DNA of 64,000 nucleotides from Sphagnum compactum (lineage: Eukaryota > Bryophyta > Sphagnopsida > Sphagnales), in contig OZ234502.1 of NCBI GenBank assembly GCA_965153455.1, forward strand, positions 15,159,495 to 15,223,494, read 5' to 3'. The position numbers and the translations under genes are program-made. A model generated the notes under the pieces. It made no database searches. It saw nothing but the letters and a program-made list of their open reading frames with translations, and was not told the origin of the DNA. Positions 55,901-64,000 of this stretch are shown here, one piece after another; the stretch's first letter is position 1, and each line of letters opens with the position of its first letter.

Positions 55901-56510
55901 TGATGCATTAAGTTTTTTTTTTTTGTTTGATCTTATTCTTTTTAAACATTCATTTGTATTTGATTTATAGTTTAGTAAATAGTTTGTTTAATTAATTTTT
56001 TTAAATTTATTTTTAACATTTTATTTATTTTATTTGCAGGGTAGCCTTGATTGTTGAAAGGAGATTGGTGTTTGTTTGAAGAGACAATAATGGTTTCCAT
56101 TCAATTTTTATTCTTTGCATTAGGTCTAAAGATGAGTTATTATTGTTATCTTTGTAAATGCTCTCTATGAAAATTGTAGATATGAATTCTTAATATTAAA
56201 AAAATTATTTTCCATAATTTATTATGATTATATTTGGTTCATCATTTATTATGATTATAAGAAAAGAAAGACTAGGAAAACCCAATAAATAAAATAAATA
56301 AAAATAAAAAACAGAAAAACCTTGATTTATGAGAATCGCTTGAAAACTGATGGTTCAAAATTCTATGAGACCCATCAACCTTGAAAACTGCCTAACCAGA
56401 TTTTTTTCTAAATTTTGAAAACTAGGACAGTTCTCAGAATGGGAAAAAAAAAGAGAAAAAGAAAAAAAGAAAAGACAAAATAGTGAGAACCGCCCAACAT
56501 TGGTTGTGAC
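53000..56510. other. AT-rich intergenic region, no gene
   Basis: Mostly AT-rich sequence. 53525-53715 is a diverged relative of the repeat at 51760-52030. Only short low-complexity frames are present on either strand. Confidence 0.45.
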
Positions 56511-56514
56511 CACT

Positions 56515-57110
56515 GGTACACACAAAATTGGGCAACATTTTGGTGAGTGAAGGTGGCAACCAAAATTATACACAAAATTTGGCAACATTTTGGCGAGTGA
56601 AGGTGGCCACCAACATTATACACAAAATTTGGCAACATTTTGGCGGAGGTAGTGACCACCTCCACACACAAAATTTGACAATATTTTGGTGAAGGTGGTG
56701 AGTAGCGTTGATCGGTTATTGATTTTTTTCATAATTATTGGGTATGTTATTTTTTAATTTTTTGAGTGTTGGTCAAGTTATCAATATGAATAATTCATTT
56801 CTTTGATTGATCGTTAGGTTATCAATATTTTCTTGTAATAACCATCGGTTATGCATAAAGGTAGGTTTTCAAATATCCGATGATAGTTGTGATACGTTGG
56901 CTATAGAGTTTTTACAAAATAAAAAATAAAAATATGATTTATTTTATTTTTCTTTCTTTCACTCATCCAGCTCATAAACGAGCTCATCTGAGTAGGTTAT
57001 CAATAACTGAATCGATAGCCATGTTGATAACCGACTCAAAAGCTCAATAACTGGCCCACTGTGGTGGTGACCATTATAACACACAAAGGTTTGCCAACAT
57101 TTCAATACTA
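56515..57110. repeat. about 52-bp tandem repeat interrupted by a MITE
   Basis: Units of ACACAAAATTTGGCAACATTTTGG(C/T)GAGTGAAGGTGG and ACCAACATTAT recur from 56519 to 56700 and resume after the insertion at 57062 (ACCATTATAACACACAAAGG, TTTGCCAACATTT). Confidence 0.7.
56701..57061. mobile_element. hAT-like MITE inserted in the 52-bp tandem repeat
   Basis: The left end AGTAGCGTTGATCGGTTATTGA and right end (read inward on the minus strand) CAGTGGGCCAGTTATTGAGC share imperfect inverted similarity around (G/A)GTTATTGA. Flanks are AGGTGGTG and TGGTGGTG, an 8-base duplication matching at 7 positions, and the host repeat continues across the insertion. There is no coding capacity in 361 bases. Confidence 0.45.
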
Positions 57111-57114
57111 AAAT

Positions 57115-57600
57115 ATTACACTGAATAGGGGGGTGCTGCTTGAAGGATTTGGGTGAGGTGGCAAAATGATATTATGAGCTTTGGCAAGGAGGAAATTAAC
57201 GGCTATCATTTTTCTTACGGGATTATCATTTCTGGCAATGAAAATGATCGCAACCATTGCAGCTGGCTGGCCTTTAACTTGCTATACAGGCTTTCAGTTC
57301 AAAATCTTTGAGTAGAGCATGATAGTGTTTAAACAGCAGATAAGATTTGCCGAACATGAGTACATAGGTACAGGAGTGTGTGCACAACGTAACTGTCTTC
57401 ATGAATGAATGTCACATTGTTGAGAACACTTGGGTCAAATATTTAATAATCTCAGATTGTTCTGAAACATTCATTTGGGTTGAATCATAGATGAATTGCA
57501 GAATGTTTTGAATGTACAGGGAATTGAATGCACTTTTTTCTTGTACTCGAAGGAGAGTGCATCTGGCAGAATCAGGCCATAGAGCGGCCTGTGATCACTT
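57115..57600. other. intergenic, no gene recognised
   Basis: No supported feature. Confidence 0.35.
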
Positions 57601-57607
57601 GCCCGTT

Positions 57608-57830
57608 GGAAGTACAGGGCTACAGTACAGAATCAGCATTCTCTCCTGTCTCTCAATTATGCTTTTCTGTCAAGTAGTGTGTGCATGTGTTTTTTTGCCT
57701 CAATTTTGTAATCTAGTTGAAGTTTGAAGTACAGGGCTACAATACAGAATCAGCATTTCCTCCCTCTCAATTGTGTCTCTCTGTTGAGTGTGCATGTGTT
57801 TTTTTCCCTTAACTTTTGTGATGTGGTTGA
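57608..57830 (+). repeat. tandem duplication of about 117 bp
   Basis: GAAGTACAGGGCTACA(G/A)TACAG, then AATCAGCATT..TCTCAATT, and GTGCATGTGTTTTTTT occur twice, from about 57610 and about 57727. Confidence 0.8.
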
Positions 57831-59320
57831 AGTGGTGATCATCTGTAAGACGATTTAGGCACAAGATATGGAGACACCAAAGAACATGGTACAAAGTGGC
57901 CAGAGACCAGAGCAAGGTCCACGATCCAGGGGGAACACCATGGTTTAGATGACTCATTGAGTTTAGATTATAACAGTTTTGGGGCTAGTTTTCAAGAGTA
58001 TAAAAACTTATCAGTAGAAGCTTACTTTCAATTTGATTTGGGAGTAAAACCACTATCACAATTGGGCATTGCAATCAGTGAGGTAGCTGGGTTGGTGATC
58101 ATCCAAAAGAAGACTTAGCCAAATTTGGCTACAGTAAATTAAGAATCATGCTATGTATGTTAGCAACATGCCAGAGCTTACTGTCTAAATATGGCAAATG
58201 TAAAAAAAATCCTCATAATGTGATGACAATATGTGCAAAAAAATTTCCCCAAAAGAAGCCTTTGTACCTGTTGTACTTGGGCTGTTTTTTTTGTCACCAT
58301 GACACAAATTTTAGCCAAAAATAAAAACACTTCGCGAAACAATGGGCATGAAATTCTTGTCTTATTATTGTAAAAGCATGTTTCAGGTCCATATGATGTT
58401 TACAAAACTTTTAATTCCAATGGGCTATTCAGGTGAGGAGGACAAGTAGATTCATGTGCAAACAGATCACATGGAGGCATTATCAGTGTTACTAATGATG
58501 TATAATGAGAGTGTACCTCTCTCTTACACATTCATGAATACACATAGTACAACACATTATTGAAATTGATATCCTCAGAGTTTTTTTTTCTCAGTGTTAT
58601 AGAAAATTTGGCGAATTTTTCCCAAAAAAATCAGCAAAATTTATTGAATTTATAATAGGAAACCCAATTTTTCTATTGGAAAAACGAGAAAATTAGTACC
58701 AAAAAAACCACTCATACTTTGTGGGTTGTTTTTGTTTTCATTCATTTTGCATACTTACATCAGTATTAGTGTCTGCACTACTTATATTCATACCATTATA
58801 ATAAAAATATCATGAATTTGAATATTCTCATAAATGATAATGGTATTATAAGGTTGGAATTGTATTTAATATCAATTCTAGTATCAAATGTTTCTCCCAC
58901 ATTAGAGTTCTCAAATGACAATGTTTGTTTGATTGAACCATTTTTCTTTTTAAGTCTCCATGAAATTGTGAGTAAATTTCTTTTTGATTCCTAGCGGAGA
59001 TGACATCGGCCATGTTACACTGAAAATTATGTAGAAGTAAGATTTTGATGACTCAAGAAAGAACAATGATACACAGAGTGATTTGTGGCTAGAGTGTCTT
59101 TCTTTCTTTCTTTCTTTCTTTTAATTTAACGTCAATACCCGGACCAGAGAGATCCATTTGACGACAATTACATAGTGTCAACAACAACTACTGCAAGCAA
59201 TTGCTTCAACAGGTGATTTGTAGGGCCCAGAGGGAACCAGCCACCCATCAGCACAGCACACTATCCGCGCTTAGTAACTACTACTAACAACCCACAAAGT
59301 ACGTTGTTAGTAGTTAGTAC
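57831..59320. other. intergenic, interspersed palindrome repeats, no gene
   Basis: Plus-strand copies of the TAGCCAAATTTGGCTA repeat family lie at 57813-57870 and 58076-58140. A (TTTC)n run is at about 59097-59122. Remaining frames are short and low complexity. Confidence 0.45.
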
Positions 59321-59793
59321 CAGTGTTGGGAGATTGTTGACATTCACGAAGAATCTTCAGTTTCAGTTCTAAAAAACAAGTTAGAATAGTTTCTTAAACA
59401 AGTTAGAATAGTTTCTTTGGGTTTTGTGTCTGGTTCTTCACAAGGACAAAAAATCGTGGTTCTGGTTCCGGGTCGAGTTCTTCCCAAAAAATCCTGATTC
59501 CAGTCTTTTAAATCAAACACCTGGTTTCAGGTAACCTGGACCAAAATCGACGGTTAACTTCTGGTTAGTGCCTAGTTCTAGTGTTTTTTTTAATTTAAAA
59601 ATCTTGGATTTGGTTCCAGTTCTTAAAAGACCAAGATCCGCGTTCCTGTTCTTTGGAAAAACCAATACCTCGATTGCAATTCCAAGTCTAGTTTTTCAAA
59701 AAAAAAACCCTAGTTCCTGGTCGGATTTTACTAACTGAAACCGGAACCTGTGGTTCTAACCCTCCAAACTGGGTTCTAACACGCCTAACACTG
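59321..59793. mobile_element. hAT-like MITE, about 470 bp
   Basis: The left end CAGTGTTGGGAGATTGTT (59321) and the right end, read inward, CAGTGTTAGGCGTGTTAGAA (ending 59793) share CAGTGTT(G/A)GG. The first nine bases equal the end of the hAT element at 38121. Flanking octamers GTTAGTAC and GTTAGCAT match at 6 of 8. The interior is rich in GGTTCTGGTTCC-like motifs and has no coding capacity. Confidence 0.5.
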
Positions 59794-59925
59794 GTTAGCA
59801 TGAAGGTAGTCAAAAAAAGCAACTGAGGTTAGCTAGTGAACTGGAATCGACCGAAAACTGGTTCATGACCACTTACCCATCCATCCACCAAAGTGCACTA
59901 CTGGTGGGTACTGGTTCATTCACGC
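59794..59925. other. spacer, nothing recognised
   Basis: Short unassigned sequence between two mobile-element ends. Confidence 0.3.
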
Positions 59926-59929
59926 TGTA

Positions 59930-59976
59930 ATCTATACTAGTTTGAACCCCATGCCTAATGCACAGGTGTGTGTGTA
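59930..59976 (+). mobile_element. Helitron-like 5'-terminal motif
   Basis: TCTATACTAGTTTGAACCCC followed by ATGCCTAATGCACAGGTGTG, preceded by an A. The TCTATACTA start after an A matches the usual 5' end of plant Helitrons. Related minus-strand motifs occur at 18800-18838 and 18218-18250, and the following GTGTGTATTTGAC(T/G)GTA also occurs near 16867-16909 (minus). The 3' end was not found; a GGATGG/GGACGG block at 60685-60755 may belong to it. Confidence 0.4.
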
Positions 59977-62500
59977 TTTGACTGTACATATTACAAAAAT
60001 TACAACTACAAACTATATTTCCAAAACCTCTCTATATACCACATTGCTAGGTTCTTTTTGGGGGAATTTATTTTCATTGTTTCAACCTGAAATTTATTTT
60101 TTCTACACATTCTAACATTTTTTGTGAAAAGGAATGGCCCTAATCGCCAAATTTAGAAAAAATAATTTAAATTCGCCAAAGACATATACAGCATAAATAT
60201 TCTTAAGTGTTTTATTCACTGTCATTTATATGGTCTATAGCCTAATTTGGCTAAATCCTCTTTGTGGGATAACTAATCACAAAAATTGAAAGAAAGCAAA
60301 CCCTGTACAATAGGGTTTTTTTTTTTTCAAATTCCTTAGGTAGGTGCAATGGCGAGGATCCAGTGCTTTAATTTACATTAAATGGCGACTGTCCTAGGTG
60401 AACAGTAGAGTTTTTTCTGCAATCCTGCCTAAATCTAGGCGAGCTATATGGACTCATTGTCTGAATCTGGCGAATTCTTCCTTTTTTTTTCTTTTTTTTC
60501 TAAGAAATATGGCGAATATTCTGGAAGTTCTTTTTTTAAATTCCTTCCTAGAGGTTGCACTGGGTTTTTTTTTATTGCCAGTTGGCGAAATTTCGCCAAA
60601 AAAAAAAAAAACGCTGCAGTATAATGTGATTGCTTCTACATGTACAGCAAAATCTTAATCACATGGGCTGCAGTGATGCCATCCATGGATGGATGACAAG
60701 ACGGACGGATGGATGGATGACAGGACAGATGGACGGATGGAAAGCTTCACGAAAAACGACCACGACATCCTTTACTATATGTAATGCTGGAATCATTTCA
60801 GAATGTAACCCCGCCACTGATGGATGATGGGCTGTTTTTCGCCCAAAAATAACAAATTATTGAAAGAAATGGGTCTGGCAGGCCCAATTTGAATCTTCCA
60901 AATTTCAATGTAAGTTGAAAATAAATCTGAAAATCTGGAATTTTTCAGCTCATGTTTGGTGGAATTCTGTTGTTAACCCAAAGCTGACCATGACATCAAT
61001 CCTGTCATCAATTGCAAACAATAGTAACTTGTAAGGGTTTCCTATTGCTGTTATCTTTTTGAGATGACTGCCTGCCTGCTGATGATTGCTAGTTTTTATG
61101 CCACTGATGATTGCTAGGTTTTTATCAGAATAACTAATTATTAGAAGAAATTAGGTCTGGCTGACTGGCAGGCAGCAGAATGTTCTTTATTCAATTTTAT
61201 CATGTAGTTGTACAGGCTTCCATCATCCACAAGAAGAATGAGCCAAATTTGGATAGAAGTCAGCCAGCAAAGTAGAAATCTTTCAGGATAATGCTTTATT
61301 CTGGTGATCTCCAGGAACTCATTGTCTAAATATGACAACTTCTGAACTTTTTTTTTGAGCCTCAAAAACATGGTGATTTTGCACATTTGTTTTCAATACC
61401 TTTGTACACTTTGCACCACCTTTTCTTTTTTCTTTTTTATTCCTTTTTTTTTGGGGGGTTTGTTGTTGTTGCTGCTGCAGTGTGAAAATTTGCCAAAAAC
61501 AACACCCACTTGCAGCCTCAAAATGCAGACATGTAGGTACTATGATCATAGGAACAAAGAAGACATAATTTGGAAGTTGAAAACATAAATAGCAATCACC
61601 AAACATACAAAGTGGTCTGACAGGCATTGCTATGATTTTTGCAAGTAGAAAATCATGTCTTTGCCAGTGGATTTTTTTCTTCCCCATTTCCAAGTTTGTG
61701 ATGTAACTCAGGTGGCAATCATCCATAAGCCAATTAAGCAAATTTTGGCTATTAAGAAATATGAAAAAATAAATTTAAACAGCCTTATATATTGTTGGCT
61801 ACCTACTTGAACCGTGTATAGAAATCTTGCAATTTGTAACGATTAATTAGAAATAATTTTTGGATTTTCATGATTTGTCTTTCAAAAAAAAACATTGAAT
61901 TTGCAACATCTGGAAAACATGTTCAAAATTTTGCAACAGTGTGAAATTCTACACAAAAAAAACAATGGGCTGGGACTCTCTTGGTGATATAAATAAATCA
62001 TTTACAAACAAACATATACACACACACACACACACACACATTTTCCTTCTAATGGAAATCAATGAATCCTTGGAATTGGAATCATGATCAATCATATAAA
62101 ATTTCTATGCATTAATTTTATACCTGTCATCATCAGTGTTTTCTTATTGTGGAAGATTTTTGCCATTTGTGTGAAAAAACAAAATGACCCAGCAACATCA
62201 AAAAAGGACTTTTTTTTTAAAAAATGACCACTAAAATTCGCCAGATTTTGAAAATATTTTTTAATACAATCGCCAGATTTTTTTACCTTAGGTTCTAGTA
62301 GGCAGCCACATTATAGAATAGAGGATTTTGAAAAAAATTCCTGCGAAATCTGCTCTGTAACCGACTGTGGCCAAATCTTGTTATTAATGCTCGTCACTCT
62401 GGAAACATTGAAAAACTGAGAAGGAAAAAACACTGCTGCTCCTCATGTCCTCAGGCTTGCAGTTTGGGACAAAAATCTGCTTGAAATAATGAAATCCCAA
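59977..62500. other. intergenic, interspersed repeats and simple sequence, no gene
   Basis: Copies of the palindrome repeat family lie at 60229-60290 (-), 61196-61260 (+) and 61693-61755 (+). A GGATGGATGAC(A/C)GGAC block is at 60685-60755 and a (CA)n run at about 62017-62040. Open frames are low complexity. Confidence 0.45.
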
Positions 62501-62504
62501 AGAG

Positions 62505-62837
62505 AACAAGGGGTGTGTCACACTGCATGGCCTTGCTATTTACATTAAAAAGTATCTTAAGGCAAAAGAAGAATTATGGAAACTCAAATAGTTCACCATG
62601 CAAAAAAAAAAAAAAACAAAAAAAAAATCTTCAAATGATCCTCCAAAAGAAACCAAAATCCTTCAAGATAGTATAACTCTGTAACTAATCTCAAGTTTCA
62701 ACACAAGCCAAAATATCATCTTTCAAAAATCCTCATAAAAATAGACCTATTACCTAGGGGCAAAAATCCCTTAAGCTACTATACTTATAGTGAATCTAAA
62801 CACATATATCCTCCCCTTGGTAGGCAAGGCCAATAAA
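62505..62837 (+). repeat. dispersed repeat, copy B (partner at 30251)
   Basis: Same-orientation match to 30251-30530, including the AACAAGGGGTGTGTCACACT start, CTTCAAGATAGTATAACTCT in the middle and the TTGGTAGGCAAGGCC end. This copy is about 50 bases longer because of A-rich insertions. Confidence 0.8.
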
Positions 62838-62872
62838 TTATATGCTCTTGAAAAGGCAGGCTCTTCATGCTT

Positions 62873-62906
<34 letters not shown>

Positions 62907-63884
62907 GATATATTGTGGGGGTGTAGCTTGTAAGGAAGGAAAAGGGAAGGGCCTGGACAGCGCCCCCGACGCAGATCAATCCGTCTGTTGTGCAGTACCT
63001 TCAGCTGGACAGCCAACATGTGTTTTTTACAGTCTCGACATCTAGAGCAGCAGATCGTTTTGTTGGCTCTAGTGTCCTTCAAGGTAGTGATATTGTGATC
63101 TATGTTGCACCTAGAGAAATGGACCAAAGTTTGGTATCCCTACATTCATTCTAGCGGTCATGTGGAGTCCACTATAGAGACGTTTCCCGCATTATCAAGC
63201 AAGCTGGATCCACGCACCTCTTGATCGGAGCTTCACCTATGCTAACTACCATATTGCCATGTGTTTCCCAATTTAGTATGTTGAGCTTTTATCATGCTTA
63301 TGGATGTCGTTTAAAGCGCAGAGCAAGCTTCTAATTTTCTTGTAGCTAACTAGCTAACTAGCACATGATAAAAAGCTCAAGCAGCTTGCCAGCTGCACCG
63401 ATCCGGCTGCAGTAGGGGCGACGAGGAGAAGCGCGCGCGGAGTCGGCGTCCTGCTGTACCGTCGATCGATATGGTGTCGTTCTTCGTTTCCTGTCTACAC
63501 CGTAGTTCTAGTATACGTATGTACTATCGTTTTCCTGTCTACACCCTACTTCTAGTATACGTATGTTCTATCATTTTGACAGTGTGTGGAATCTAGTTCA
63601 AGATATACAAGATTCGGCAGCTGCACTACGAATTTTATACGTGCAGTTTACGGGGATTACATCAAGGTAGCTGGTGCTAGCAGCTGAGAGCTGCGAAGCA
63701 GTGGTACTAGTCCAGCGTAACTTGGGAGCTTCACCATGCTAACTACCATATATTTATTTCCTAATGTAGTATATCGTTGAATCTACGCTCTGCCCCTGCG
63801 ATGCGGTTAGCTGGTTCTAGGTTCTGATAGGGAACTCGGAAGTAGTCTAGCTTTATTAGTACTCATGCTGCTAGTTTTAGTGCA
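62838..63884. other. intergenic with short duplications, no gene recognised
   Basis: A (TG)n microsatellite lies at about 62875-62902. A roughly 50-bp tandem duplication (TTTCCTGTCTACACC..TTCTAGTATACGTATGT) lies at 63486-63570. The motif GAGCTTCACC(T)ATGCTAACTACCATAT occurs at 63228 and 63727. GC content rises from 63400, possibly the upstream region of the frame at 63885. Confidence 0.4.
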
Positions 63885-64000
63885 ATGAGGAAGAAAAGGT
63901 TATGGGCTGCTCTCAGAAAGCAGGTAATACAGGCGGCGCAATGTTGCACGCATGAGGAGGACACATTTGAGGACGACGAAGACGTTGCAGCAGCTAATGA
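63885..64000 (+). CDS. start of an unidentified protein, truncated by the window end
   Basis: An ATG at 63885 opens a frame that stays open to the last base: MRKKRLWAALRKQVIQAAQC, then CTHEEDTFEDDEDVAAAN. The basic start and acidic D/E-rich stretch read like a real N-terminus, and GC content is higher than in neighbouring DNA. Transposase genes of plant PIF/Harbinger-like elements often start with such a basic-then-acidic stretch, but nothing here identifies the family. Confidence 0.35.
   Translation, partial: MRKKRLWAALRKQVIQAAQCCTHEEDTFEDDEDVAAAN

Overview
This looks like a gene-poor, repeat-rich stretch of a land-plant nuclear genome. The reasons are AT-rich DNA, spliced plant-type genes with GT-AG (and one GC-AG) introns, several plant transposon superfamilies, and a PPR-DYW gene fragment. 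The LINE and reverse-transcriptase families resemble ones I associate with non-seed plants, ferns especially, but that placement is inference. No rRNA, tRNA, CRISPR or prokaryotic-type operon was seen.

No host gene is a single open frame. Joining short exons by splice phase gave three. (1) 21619-22834 (-) is an SPX-domain protein of about 261 aa in three exons. (2) 44262-47019 (+) is a plant-conserved four-helix membrane protein resembling the AGTRAP type, in four exons. (3) 49637-51348 (-) is a complete B12D/MLRQ-type small mitochondrial membrane protein of 92 aa in three exons, with a GC-AG first intron. Genes 2 and 3 each carry a tandem-repeat array in intron 1. The upstream region of gene 1 is a segmental duplication.

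The rest is mostly mobile or repetitive. From left to right: a hAT transposase remnant (3.2-3.6 kb); a Ty3/gypsy-like integrase tail (5.9-6.2 kb); a near full-length but dead LINE (6.9-11.4 kb, +); a mosaic of gene fragments (PPR-DYW, TMEM70-like, cysteinyl-tRNA synthetase-like) mixed with minisatellites and GGACGG/CCGTCC motifs (12.2-18.9 kb); a 162-bp satellite-like array (24.1-25.3 kb); a 5'-truncated second LINE copy (26.1-29.0 kb, -); a degenerate second type of retroelement (about 31.1-34.7 kb, -); a hAT element with recognisable TIRs and an 8-bp target duplication (38121-43671); CACTA-like termini next to gene 2 (43.8-44.1 kb); and several MITE-like insertions and dispersed repeats (47-63 kb). 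A truncated open frame starts at 63885 and runs off the window.

The host genes share no pathway: SPX domains sense inositol pyrophosphate/phosphate status, B12D proteins are mitochondrial, and the membrane protein is uncharacterised. What links them here is repeat invasion of their introns and upstream regions.
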